Made by a program: the position numbers and the translations under genes | Shown: piece after piece, positions 1-10,905 of the stretch | Numbering within the stretch: position 1 is the stretch's first letter | Layout of the letters: each line of letters starts with the position of its first letter | The notes under the pieces: generated by a model | What the model saw: the letters and a program-made list of their open reading frames with translations, nothing else | Told to the model about the DNA's origin: nothing | Databases searched by the model: none | Assembly (NCBI GenBank): GCA_051453625.1 | Contig: JBOZIK010000001.1 | Coordinates: forward strand, 157,680,635 to 157,713,941 | From: Welwitschia mirabilis | Taxonomy: Eukaryota > Gnetophyta > Gnetopsida > Welwitschiales | Direction: 5' to 3' | Length of the DNA: 33,307 nt

Positions 1-378
1 CTATCAAATACACTTAAGTTGGTGTTGCAACACATATTAATTAAGAAGAGTACTCAACTTATTCCTAATCAACATGAACTATGAAATATACTAAGTAGAA
101 TAAGGAATGCAATGTGAAATGAAAATGGAATAACAATGCAATCTAATACTAATTAAAGTCAAACTTGATAAAGGTTGCCTTTATGATCTAAATAAATTAT
201 AGAGTTATCACATAAACTATAACCAACTTAAATTATAAGGAACATACATAGAATCTAAGTAAAAGAGTAATTGTATTAATTTCAAAGAACTTTACATCCA
301 CTTACAATGAAATAGTAGCACCTCAATAGAAGAGACTTAGCCTAACACCAAGGAAACTCGTGTCTGTAGCTACTAGAT
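1..378. other. Unrecognised AT-rich flank
   Basis: I see no gene, RNA or repeat here. The stretch ends directly before a TG dinucleotide at 379-380 that could open an LTR. The five bases 374-378 (tagat) would be one copy of its target-site duplication if that reading is right; I could not find the second copy. Confidence 0.4.
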
Positions 379-809
379 TGTTACGTTTCAAATTTTAAAA
401 AATTAAGACTTAATTTTAAAATATTTTAAAGCTAATACTTCATGCTAAATCTTGTATGTTTTCCTCATTACTAATACTTTCATGATTATTATTTTATGCT
501 TTAGCTTATTGATTCAATTATTCATTTTAAGAAATGTTAATGAGTTGTGGATTTGAATTTGAAATTATTATGATTAAAAGATGCTTATTCTATAGAGTTA
601 TTTTTTAATTTATTATCGAAACTGCTATCATGTTATGGAATGTTTTAATTATTGCTAACATTTTATTATTTATTAATTATGTAATATTAATTATTATTTA
701 TTATTTTCTCAGTGGCCTAGTAAGGTAATGGAAATCCCCATCTTAGAACCAACCTTATTTATGATGTTTAATCTTTATATGCCTATGACTCATTTCACCA
801 AACCTTAAA

Positions 810-819
810 TATAAATAAG
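810..819 (+). promoter_or_regulatory. TATA-like box (tataaataag)
   Basis: A good plant TATA match is followed by a run of C and T (ccctcctttttcttttccct), which is typical around retrotransposon LTR transcription starts. No transcript evidence is available. Confidence 0.35.
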
Positions 820-1120
820 ACCCTCCTTTTTCTTTTCCCTCACTTTCATTTGTGGAGAACCATTTGCTATCGAGTCTTAGAGCTAAGAAAAGTCTTGAAG
901 CCTTGTGACTTTCACGAGATCTTGAATTCTTCCTAAAAATTGATATGGTTTATGATTTTTATTAATTTCATATATGGTTTCATGCAACTCCTTTTATCTC
1001 TTATATATTTTAATTGAATCTTGCATCCCTTAGAAGTTTGAAGTAAATCATTTTCTTATTCATATCCTGGCTATGATTTATCTTAAAGTTTATGCTTTAT
1101 TATAATCAAATCATGTGACT

Positions 1121-1271
1121 TTAGGGGTTAGGCCACTTGAAAGGTTCTTACTGGCCATAAGAGTGGTTTTTAGTAATGGGTGGTTATTCATCTAACTATT
1201 GCATGACATAATTTCATGCACATTTAAGGGGTTATCCCACTTGAGGTGTTCCTATTAGCCATAGGAATGAT
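1121..1271 (+). repeat. Imperfect direct duplication, period about 103 bp
   Basis: The block starting at 1121 (ttaggggttaggccacttga) recurs near 1224 (ttaaggggttatcccacttg). In both copies a ggttc/tgttc element and a g-ccata-agagt/ggaat core follow. About 45 bp are alignable by eye with some 10 mismatches. Short internal duplications of this kind are frequent in LTRs; it may be an old tandem array of two units. Confidence 0.55.
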
Positions 1272-1522
1272 CTAGTAGATAACAGGTAATTGACACCCCT
1301 CCGATGGGGCATGTTGTTCATTGAATTTTTTTTGTGAGACTTGGATATGATACCTTAATTTTTGTATTGATTTGAGGTTTTGGTCATCTGATATTTTTTG
1401 TGGATTCCTTCTTACTCTTGAACCCTCCAACCTTAAATATTGCCATGGACCATACCAGGAACTATGGAGGTATACTTCAAATACCATGCCATGTTTACTC
1501 TACAGGTTACCTCTCAAGGAGC

Positions 1523-2034
1523 NNNNNNNNNNNNNNNNNNNNNNNNNNNNNNNNNNNNNNNNNNNNNNNNNNNNNNNNNNNNNNNNNNNNNNNNNNNNNN
1601 NNNNNNNNNNNNNNNNNNNNNNNNNNNNNNNNNNNNNNNNNNNNNNNNNNNNNNNNNNNNNNNNNNNNNNNNNNNNNNNNNNNNNNNNNNNNNNNNNNNN
1701 NNNNNNNNNNNNNNNNNNNNNNNNNNNNNNNNNNNNNNNNNNNNNNNNNNNNNNNNNNNNNNNNNNNNNNNNNNNNNNNNNNNNNNNNNNNNNNNNNNNN
1801 NNNNNNNNNNNNNNNNNNNNNNNNNNNNNNNNNNNNNNNNNNNNNNNNNNNNNNNNNNNNNNNNNNNNNNNNNNNNNNNNNNNNNNNNNNNNNNNNNNNN
1901 NNNNNNNNNNNNNNNNNNNNNNNNNNNNNNNNNNNNNNNNNNNNNNNNNNNNNNNNNNNNNNNNNNNNNNNNNNNNNNNNNNNNNNNNNNNNNNNNNNNN
2001 NNNNNNNNNNNNNNNNNNNNNNNNNNNNNNNNNN
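1523..2034. other. Assembly gap (512 N)
   Basis: This is unresolved sequence. Open frames that appear to cross it on both strands consist almost wholly of N and should not be annotated. Confidence 0.99.
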
Positions 2035-2450
2035 CAAGGTAAAATTGTAAGAAACCTCAATAGGCTTTTACTTTCTTAAATGGCCTAGGGATGTATTAGA
2101 AACATTTAGGGACATTAACTAAGAAACCTCTTAATAGAAAGAAAAAGGTCCCACATATGAGGTATTTATTAAGAATAATTAATGGGATCTTAGTAACCCT
2201 TCATGCTTGACCTTAAAAAAAGAGGTAATTAAATTGTGTAATAGCTAGGAATCGAACCACTATCTACCTCTTTAACTTTTACTCTTCTTTGCCATTACAT
2301 TATCAAGTTAAGTTATAATACATAGTAGTTTTAAGCATTTTATTATAGACCTATCCCTCATCTAACCGTTAAGCCATCCAAACCAAATGTTTAAATTAAA
2401 GAGGCATTTCAGGATTTAACTACATAATCATATAAGTTTTCTGATGTGAT
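2035..2450. other. Unrecognised stretch with a tRNA T-arm-like motif
   Basis: No coding signal is visible. Read on the minus strand, the segment near 2246-2262 contains ggttcgattccta, which matches a tRNA T-loop. No D-arm or anticodon arm can be fitted upstream, so this is not called a tRNA. Confidence 0.4.
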
Positions 2451-3120
2451 CTCCTCTCTCAACCGCACAGTACATCAAATTAGTTATGTTCCTCTCTCTT
2501 TAACTGTCTTTCTTCCATTTCGTTTTTCTACATCTCCTATTACCTCCCTCATCTGCGCCTAATACCTCTCTTTTTCAAGCATGTCATTTACATAGGTTAA
2601 TTCTTGCTTCCACTCACAACATGTCTCTCCCTCAGTGTGTACCATTTTCTCTTCCACTTACGTCCATTTTCCCATAAGAAGTATGTCCATTTTCCCCACA
2701 ACAAGATTCAAGCAATTCAGTTGCCTCTTTTTTCTTCTCTTGTGCAGGTCATCATTCAATTGTACATCAATGTCTATTGTTTCATGCTCTATTTACTACT
2801 ACCATGTGAATGCTATCTAATTTTCCTTTACCACCATGATCTCAACTATGTAGGCCTTCCTTGACACACTGTGCTTGCCTAGTCTGCATCCTTGCTGGAG
2901 TTAATCTCCCTGCTATTGCCTGATCTACTTTAGTACAAGTGCAGATCTAATGGACTTGCATGAAATGAGCATGATCTTCCCCCTACATCAACCTCTTCTT
3001 CCATCCTTTGTCGTCTAGGTCCATGCACTTTAGTGTAATCGAAGCCACTTAAAGTGGTAGCCTTCATCACCACTGCAGATCAATAGTAGTGCTTTTCCCC
3101 TTCCTCTCATAGTTTTCATT
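2451..3120. other. Pyrimidine-rich, less AT-rich block, origin unknown
   Basis: Compared with its surroundings this stretch is visibly richer in C on the + strand (many ctc, ctt and cca runs) and keeps two overlapping open frames, 2604-2864 (86 codons) and 2635-2820 (61 codons). Neither frame shows a domain I recognise; the composition (Leu, Ser, Tyr, Phe, Cys) is what C/T-rich DNA gives in any frame. It could be a piece of an LTR or leader, or a fragment of host DNA that has decayed less. I would not call either frame a gene. Confidence 0.4.
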
Positions 3121-3860
3121 AATATTTAGGCCTCATATTTTTCCACACTATTAAGTATTATTGAGTGGCTAATAAATGAGTCATTTTGGGCTCTCAGTAT
3201 CACTAAGCATTGATTATAGAAAAAGATTCACTAGATAATAATAAAGAATCAACCAGTTATTAGTTGGCAAAAGAACTCAATAATTAAAAGGTATCAAGTT
3301 TAAATCTCTATGATGACTATTAGTTTAAAATTTAATAATAGAAGCATTTTTAAAATTTTAACCTTAAAATTTATTTTAAGTATGGATTGATTACCTCTAA
3401 ATGTTTTTATTTACTGCTTATATTAATATAATTAGGACTGTGCACATTCATAACCTAGATACATTTCTTAGTAAATTATTCGCATACAAATATTGGTGGT
3501 CCAAAACTTAATTATGCCTTCTTAGTAAATCCAAGAGGGATATGGTTAGTGATATATTTATTTAATATAGTGAGGGGAGATAATTAAAAGAAATAACTAT
3601 AATATTATCACTCTACTACTTAAGGTAATAATGCAAATAAAATTTGAACTCATTATTAATGGGTATTAACATAGAATCTTTTGGTTTACCTTTCTACTTT
3701 ACTAATATGTGCAATATAGCAATATTCTTTTACAAATACTTTTTAGATAAAAGGGATTATGTAATTTTAGGAACTGTTAAATTAAATCTTGTAAAAGTGT
3801 TACTCTTTTCACAAATTATAAATTAATTTGCAATTAATTCCAGAAGGTGTACTTTACTTT
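3121..3860. other. Unrecognised AT-rich DNA
   Basis: I see nothing supported here. A 60-codon frame at 3644-3826 has no recognisable motif and is within what AT-rich DNA gives by chance. If the PBS-like duplication that follows is genuine, the right end of this stretch would be the tail of an LTR. Confidence 0.35.
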
Positions 3861-3982
3861 TTGGTATTAGAGTGTCAAAGCTTTGAAGTTTTACAACCAA
3901 AAAAATTTTAAACCTTTACATTTGGTATCAAAGTATCAAAGCTTTGAAGTTTTACAATCAAAGAAATTTTAGACCTTTACAT
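3861..3982 (+). repeat. 61-bp tandem duplication with PBS-like start
   Basis: Two adjacent units (3861-3921 and 3922-3982) share ttggtat at the start, then tcaaagctttgaagttttac, and end in cctttacat. They differ at roughly eight positions. The start, ttggtattagag in unit 1 and ttggtatcaaag in unit 2, resembles the primer-binding site complementary to initiator tRNA-Met used by plant copia and many gypsy elements. A duplicated PBS plus leader is plausible but unusual. No gag could be read directly downstream. Confidence 0.6.
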
Positions 3983-4529
3983 GAATGGATCTCTTATCCT
4001 TTAATCTTCTGTCACAAGCATATCAAGTACAAAATATGAAAATAGAAATGAAGAAGAGAAAGTTTATTTATAGTTTTACATTGAGGTTCTAGAAAATCAA
4101 TGCTAGAAGTTAGAAAAGAAACCCTAATAGCCCAATTGGGTTTCTTTACCCCATTATAGAGATAATTCTTTCTGACCATAGAAAAAATAGTTGTCATCCT
4201 GCCTGTCATGAGGATAACAAAGGGGACATTATCCTATGTCAAAATGTACTTCATAAGCTTCATGCCTTGCTATTAACCCCATAGCTCTTGTCCATGTCAG
4301 TAGTGTTATTATCTTGCCTTTCATGGAGATGATAGAGGGGATGATAGGCTTCCTTATCTCTAATATCAAAGGCAAGTTAGCCTTTTACATGATGAATTCT
4401 TCTTCCAAGTATGCAGTGTTAGAATAAGCCTGAGAAACTTCTAAATGTTCTAAGAATTACATGTTTCAATGATCATCCTATCAGATCTCTATAATCATTA
4501 GTATTGCATCCAAACCTATGTAAATTCCC
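3983..4529. other. Unrecognised, with a weak 118-bp-spaced duplication
   Basis: The phrase near 4197 (tcctgcctgtcatgaggat) recurs near 4315 (tcttgcctttcatggagat), each followed by a g/a-rich gagggg-like segment, suggesting a degraded two-unit repeat. A 65-codon minus-strand frame (4012-4209) has no recognisable similarity. If the protease relic that follows kept its original neighbourhood, the gag C-terminus should lie here, but I could not read one. Confidence 0.35.
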
Positions 4530-4904
4530 TACAAAAGTACTTAAAATACACCATCAAATTCCTACAAATTAGCATTACAATAGTCTTATTAAATTTATAA
4601 GCTAGTATTAACCTTTTACGTTATTTCATCTACAAAGGACTTAGTTTATATTATGGATTTTGTCATAGTTCCTATAATCTTAAGAAGGAATGTCCTTGAA
4701 ACATTTAATGTTATAGTCAACTATAGAAATAGTGTTATAAAAATATCTTTTGAAAACAGAATTATTGAACTAAATGTTTTTAATTTTATGACACAACACC
4801 TACATGAAAATAATTCCAAACATGTTGATATGGTAAAAAGTAATCCTATCTATCTTGAGTCATCTTTACATATCCAAATGTTTTTACTATTTATTCACTT
4901 TTAA
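4530..4904 (+). pseudogene. Ty3/gypsy protease relic (Athila/Tat-like), broken
   Basis: This is the remains of the aspartic protease that cleaves a Ty3/gypsy polyprotein. The open part 4653-4904 reads DFVIVPIILRRNVLETFNVI and then a N-Y-R-N-S-V-I-K-I-S-F segment. This follows the conserved end of plant gypsy proteases (V-P-I-I-L-G-R-P-F-L-A, N-C-R-N-G), but with R-R-N-V-L-E in place of G-R-P-F-L-A. Just upstream, in a frame with stops, 4586-4640 aligns base by base with the active-site segment of the minus-strand copy near 26200-26251 (ttaaatttataagctagtat against ttagattttgaagctagtgt); the catalytic Asp codon is read as Lys. Roughly 100 nt that separate the two parts in the other copy are missing. 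No stop-free frame joins the halves, so no active enzyme is encoded. No RT or integrase was recognised downstream. Confidence 0.8.
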
Positions 4905-4905
4905 A

Positions 4906-7378
4906 GCATGATTTAAGCACCAACTTGAACATTGAGTTTTATGTTAAGTTAAAATGACTCTCTAATGGTCTTAAGTATACCTTTTTAGATGATAATTCAA
5001 CTTTTATTATGATTATTAACTCATCTTTATTATTATGTCAAGATAAGGCTTTATGCTTACCTTGTGATGAAATCTAATTTTTGTGAGATTAATTATTAAT
5101 TAATAGCTTCCTAAAAGATGTAATAGCTAAAGTTCAAGTATTTTTGTATTTAAGTATGTAGGTGATTATACATATAGTTTGTGGTTTCTAACCCTAACTT
5201 ATTCAAGGTTTATAGTGAAAAACCATGCTTAAAGAAGCTATTAAACTTTAACCTACTTTAATTATTATGTATTACTTTCTAAATCTCTAAAGACAAATTC
5301 AAAGATATGTACTAAACTATTATCACTAAGGTTATAATATTTTTTAACACTACAATGTATATGAAGTTTTAATTCATATGTTTTTATTATTAAGTCATAA
5401 TATAGTTTAATTTCAATGAAATTTATGATTATATAATTCTAAAACCATATTTTTCAGTGGCTTGGTTATAAAAGAAATCAAAAATCTTTCAATCAGCCAT
5501 CAACCATAGTTCATAATACATATGTATAAACATAATACAACTCAAATCAAAATATGCATTAACATTATGTAAGCTAACTGATGCAAAATAAATGCATGTA
5601 CATGCCCTACATACAATTCCATGGAATGTCAAACATACTAAACTCTAATGTATAAGTATAGATAACATCTAAAAATAGGTGTTAGCATTACAACTTAGAA
5701 GTTTTAAAAAAAATTAAATAATAAATATTAAAGACATAAGGAGATAAAGGATAAGATTTGAAATTTTATGATAATGATATTTCTATTACCTTAACTTTAA
5801 TTTTTAGAGATTTAGTCCTTTTAAACCTTAATTTTCATTCTTTTAAGTTAGAAATAGATTTATCATTATTGTGTGAGAATATTAATGTGCAATATTCCTT
5901 TAATGTTAATGATGTAATTTTATGTTTTTCTGTTTAGGAATTTATTATTTAGATTCACTATTAAGGATATGTGCCATTTTACACATGTTTTAGATGCTAC
6001 TCATTTTTCCTACCCCTTGTTTCTATTATCTAAAATGAAAAGAGATATAATACATGTAAAGTCATCTTTTATGTACTTAAACAAGCAAGAAAAAAGCACT
6101 AAACATATTCGCCTTCCCATACTTGTAAGTTATATACTTCATTTTGTTAATGATGTTAAACCCCTTCATGTTAAGGGATGGAATGGAAAGCCATAGGCCA
6201 TAGTATTGATAAGATACTTACAAAAATCAAGAGGCATGACCATTCACATTAGGCCCTAAAAGGGTAAGGGGGATTATCTAAGAATAAAGAAGAATAAAAT
6301 CAAAATCCATATCAATTTAATCTCAACAAATATTAATAATCCTAACTCCTTCTTCTACCTAAGAGAAAAAGGGTTTATTGGAACAATACCTACAAGACAA
6401 ATAAATAGGATCCAAATACTTTAGAGGTAAATGAGGAAGAATCAGAAAGTGGTAATTCATATATTTGATGATATTTAAAGAATCATCACTTCTAAAGAGC
6501 ATATGAGGCTTCTTTCTAAAAGGTCCTCTTTTATTTGAAGTATTCTTTCTTTCTTTCTCTCTCTTTTCTATCTATCTTCTTGTTTTCATTTCATATATCT
6601 ACTAACTTTCATGATAAGTAATAGAAATATATGTGATTTTTTCCTTTATAACATGACTTTTTATGCTATTTTCTAACTTTTTAACTTAATTTAAACATTA
6701 AGGAAAACATCTAGATTAGTTTGAAGGGATGAAATGCAACATGACTTTTTGAAAATTTTCCTAACAATTAATTGATTTATACATAAACTTGTACATGTTC
6801 TTTACTTAGAAATTTTCATATTGAAAAATGACAAATCGAATGAAACTTTTAACAATGAAAATTATCCTTTAAGTTTTTATTTTTATGATTCAAAATGAAT
6901 TTTTTGATATATAAAATATATATCACTATTGATCAAGAGTTTCATGCTCATTGTTTTACATAATATTAATTATGAATATAGTAGTTTAAAATTTTTAAAT
7001 TTTTAAATAGTGTTTATAACTCTACATCATTTAATATTTGGTAAGAAATTAGAAAATGGCTAGTTAGGGGTTTCTTACATATTTTACATTTTTAACCCTT
7101 AGAATTTAGTAAATTAATATAATTTTTAAGGCTACAAATACTATTTTTTTTGTTAAACTATTGTTAATAAATTTTTATAATTTAGTTTTGAAATTATTAT
7201 TAATAAGAATTAAGTTTTAATATTTTATTGATTGGTCATCTTGATCTATTCCAGCTTTATTGGAGCTAATTTAGTAAAAGAGATTGACATTACTATTAAA
7301 TCTATTAGAGCCACTAACATTCTAGAGAATATTGGGTCTTACAAAAGATGTAAGTTTAAATAGAAGATATGTCAATAA
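4906..7378. other. Unrecognised AT-rich DNA between elements
   Basis: Reverse transcriptase would be expected here if the gypsy relic upstream were intact, but I found no RT, RNase H or integrase motif in any + frame. A 75-codon frame at 5969-6196 has no recognised domain. The stretch 6541-6590 is a short C/T-rich microsatellite-like run. The last part (about 7250-7378) is the left target flank of the copia element that begins at 7379. Confidence 0.4.
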
Positions 7379-8613
7379 TGCTAGGATTGGCTATCCTAAA
7401 GAGGATGGATGAATAGGATAGCTAAGGTAGTTTTTACAATTTGAATATTTAACACTAAGTTTCTACAATGTAATTTATTATAGTTAGTGCAAAATTAACT
7501 TTGATAATAATTTGAATAATTAATAATAAATTTATCAACTTAGCACATGAAATTTATTTAAACAATAAAGTGAAATAGGCACAAGGTAATGAAAATAAGT
7601 TCATTCTCTTTTATTTATAGTGTAGACCCAATTACATTCCTATAAGACTTTGCAATAGTCCTCTACCTTAGAATGGAATTTGTTGGCAATCCTTAGCCTC
7701 TAAGTAAAATAGACTTGATGGTAGTCCTTTATCATACAAGAAGACTTCACAATAGTCCTTAGCCTCTAAGCAAGCTTAAATATCTTTAATTACAATGAAA
7801 GGAAATAGGAAGTTAAGAAATAATGACTGAAAGAAGAAAAAAGATGTGCTATAATATAATTAAGCCTAACAGTAAGAGATTCAATTCTTATATATATGTT
7901 TGTGCATTAATGTTTATAAGTACAATCATGTTTGAATCATATAGAGAATGAATTCTAGCCATTATGAGTTGTGATTCTAAGAAATGTAATTATTGAAACC
8001 TTCAAATGATTAGTTATCTTTCCATCATAATTTTTTCAAGGTTATTTTTTTTGTTAATAGTCATATTAGTAATTGATTCCTTTGAAGTGTTGGTCAACCT
8101 CTCCTATTACATTCCTAGTTTTTATGTTGGGTAGTTAACCCCTAGTAGAAGTCTATCATTCTCATCATGTTACATTTCTAGAAAATGCTCCAGGTAATTG
8201 ATCTTAGAATGGAGCTAGTTAACCTCTTAGCTATTAATCCCTTAATGTATCTAGTTGGCTTAATTATGAAGCATTATAAAACTCTTTGGGTAGTGTAAAA
8301 TGCTTTAGGCAGTCAACCCTTAATAATAGGTGGTCAATTCCCTATTGAAAATTTCTTTTTTTTCTATAATGGATGATTAACCCCTTAATGGTAGATGGTT
8401 AGCCTCTTATTAAAAATATGCACTTATAACTGCAATAGGCAGTTGATCCTTAACAATAAATAGTTAATCGTCTAAGTCAGTTTCCTTATTTTCTCATTTT
8501 TCTTTCTGTGCCCAAGCATGAAAATATTCTTCAATACATGCACAAATAACATAAACATTAGAATTAATTTATTAAAATTTAGTTTATTACCAATTAAAAA
8601 TTAGGTGTAATAA
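7379..8613 (-). repeat. 3' LTR of the copia element
   Basis: This stretch aligns colinearly with 12709-13927 over its whole length. Markers shared by both copies include the phrase tttttatgttgggtagttaa (8118 and 13455) and the phrase near 8571 and 13880 with ttaatttattaaaattta. The + left end keeps TG (CA on the coding strand); the right end reads ta or aa where CA is expected. The interior holds repeated short phrases of the type gttaaccccta / gtcaacccttaa, typical of this LTR group. Confidence 0.88.
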
Positions 8614-8625
8614 GATCCCTTCTTT
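8614..8625 (-). other. Polypurine tract next to the 3' LTR
   Basis: On the minus strand the bases directly before the LTR read gtcatcaatgataaagaagg and then gatc. This is an eroded version of the A/G-rich polypurine tract that primes plus-strand DNA synthesis. The same phrase, better kept, stands before the LTR of the right-hand copia element (29667-29680). Confidence 0.65.
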
Positions 8626-9749
8626 ATCATTGATGACAACTAAATTTTCTTTTGATGTATCCCCTGAGTTGATGATCCTTCTAAACTTTTCCATTTTCTA
8701 TAATCATTAAGAAAGTATAATATATTAAATATTATGTAAATGCATTTATCATCTTAAAAATATCATTATCATATTCTTTCTCTCCCCATTTATCATTAAT
8801 GACTAGGTCAATTTGCAAGTAACAATAGAGGAAATAAAATTCACATTATAATAAATAATCACTACAAGTGTTCGATACTAATGTTGAATAGAATGGATAC
8901 CAATTAATTATAAAAACATGATGATATGAGAAAATTAATAAATGTTTACATGGGGTAGTACCATAATTGCATGCTTTAAAATAGCTACCCCTTAATGTGT
9001 CCATTTATTATAAAAATGTAATAAGATAGTAGACATAGAGAAAAGCACATTTTGAGTTTTCTAAAATGTGTAAGTGATTAATTCTAGGGAACATGATTTA
9101 TAATAAAATTTAAGAGCAAAGGTACTATTGATAAGATTTAATTACGTACAATAAATTTTTCAATGTAAGATGTAAATTGCATAAATAAAATTACTTAGAT
9201 GATTTTGAAAATTTACTTTTGTTGCATGTTATTAGCTATGAAGATAGTGTGAAAGAGTAAAAAGAGCACACTCATAAACATTATAAATAAGAAAGGGCAC
9301 ATTATGATAATTTAACCATGATATAAGTAGAGTCCTAATATCTCTGTTTCTAGCACTTCAAAATATTCCATTTAGAGAAACATGTCAAAGAGAGTTTTTA
9401 AAAATAACATAAAATGTATAATTATTTAAAACTAAATGCACAAAAATAATAAAGCATATATTTAATAATATTTCACTAAGAGACATGATTTCTACTATTA
9501 TTCCATCTATAATTAAAATATGATCTTTTAGAAATATAGTGAAATTCTTTCATAGTGTTAATTTTTCTAAAGTAATTTCTATATATATAATATAATTTAT
9601 CATGATAAAATCTATTTTAAAAATAACATATAGAATGTTCTCTATTTTTTACCATATTGAAAAGAGCAAGAGTAAGGTGGGATATTATTTTATATGAAGA
9701 TTTTTCTAAAAGAGTTATTATAATAAGGAAATAAAGCCAACTTGTTGAA
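8626..9749 (-). other. Internal copia region, unassigned
   Basis: On the minus strand this lies between the gag C-terminus and the polypurine tract, where pol should be. I could not identify integrase (HHCC, DDE), RT or RNase H motifs in any frame, and stops are dense. It is either pol decayed beyond recognition or the scar of a large deletion. Confidence 0.45.
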
Positions 9750-10905
9750 TAAATCAAACATAAAGGTAGATTAAGGAAAGTATCCAACACCACTTTTATT
9801 CAAATGTGATCTTTTATTTAAGAGTATCTTGTCCATTTTCTTGTAGAAAACTTCAAAACAATATTATGTAATTTACTAATTTTATTTAATAGACACTTAC
9901 ATTCCTCTTCCTTTTCTTTGATGAACCCTTAAAAATGGTTAACATCATTTTTAAAGTATGAAGTCCTAAATTCTATCTTCTTCTTTACTTTATAAAGTTG
10001 ACTTAAGCTATATTTATTCTTCTCTTCTAGCTCCTTAATAGTCTTCTTAAGAAGTGAATTTTCTTTTAAATTTCTTTTTTTTCTTCTTTAAAGGGTTTTT
10101 GATATCTATCCATTAAATCCTGTTCTTATTCATCATCATTGTTGTTTTTAAGTTCATTAATCTCTTTTAATTTTATGGTGTCATTAGAATTAATATTAGA
10201 TAACCAATCATTCTCATCATCATTATGTTCATCATCTATGTGACCTTTAACATTCTTTAGTTATAATTCATAAGGATTAGTTTAATCAAGATTTAAATCA
10301 TCATTTACCTTTATGATGTATGCCACATCATGAGAGGTAAATGTCATGAAATATAATATTTTGTCACTTGAACTTTCTTCTCAATCTGATTTACCACTAT
10401 CTCAAGTGATCATTTTTCATCTCTTCTTGGAGTTCCTTAATGCCTTCTTCTTTTTGTCATTCGTACACTTAATGACCATGTGCCTAAATCCTTTACATGC
10501 ATAGCATTAGGTACTCTTATATTTTGAGTTGCCCTTGGGTTCTAAAAATATTGTATTATTGTCCTTCTTATTTCTTCACTTTCTACATGCTAATATCTTC
10601 TTGGATTTTCTAGTAAACAAAATAATTTATTCATACATATCAGAATTAGAAATGAAATATGAACAACTGGAAGAATCACTAGTTTTATAAAGTAGTAGAT
10701 GATTTGCATTAATAGCCATAACTTTACTTTTATTATATTTGTAAAGATGTTATAATTAAAAATTCAAGATGTCACTTACCAACTCCTTTATCCTGATCTT
10801 CTTAATGTTCTTTATATCTTTAATGGATAACACCTTATTCTCATAAGTTTTTAAAAGTGATCTCAAGATCTTCTTAATGATTTACCTTGTATTAGATGTT
10901 CTTTG
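9750..10905 (-). pseudogene. copia gag, C-terminal half with CCHC zinc knuckle
   Basis: On the minus strand, 10465-10506 encodes CYACKGFRHMVIKC, a perfect C-x2-C-x4-H-x4-C nucleic-acid-binding knuckle as in retroviral-type gag. It is followed by a Lys-rich linker, an acidic Ser/Asp/Glu-rich part (about 10150-10400, including NVKGHIDDEHNDDENDW) and a Lys/Glu-rich probable coiled coil (about 9900-10130). Upstream, 10745-10900 retains a stretch resembling the conserved gag part after the Sirevirus UBN2-type domain (KDIKNIKKIRIKELVSDILN). Stops interrupt every segment, so no full protein is made. The downstream part near 9784-9860 (KFSTRKWTRYS) resembles the linker before pol. Knuckle and order are seen directly; the Sirevirus-like assignment is by family knowledge. 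Confidence 0.82.

Larger units (their letters stand above)
379..1522 (+). repeat. Possible 5' part of a Ty3/gypsy-type LTR
   Basis: The stretch opens with tgttacgtttcaaat, which resembles the start of many plant gypsy LTRs (TG followed by ttacg or taacg). About 430 bp in there is a TATA-like box followed by a pyrimidine-rich leader, and further on an imperfect internal duplication; both are common in LTRs. The matching second LTR is not in the window and the right end may be lost in the gap that starts at 1523, so length and family are open. A frame of about 70 codons on the minus strand (1272-1487) has no recognised similarity. The assignment is inference from layout only. Confidence 0.35.

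Noticed and set aside
1272-2079. Open frames of 71 to 235 codons on both strands around the first gap
   Set aside because: All but the 71-codon frame consist mostly of N; the remaining frame has no recognised domain and lies in a probable LTR.
2246-2330. Possible tRNA on the minus strand (ggttcgattccta T-arm motif)
   Set aside because: No acceptor-stem partner, D-arm or anticodon arm can be folded from the upstream bases; the motif alone occurs by chance and in many plant repeats.
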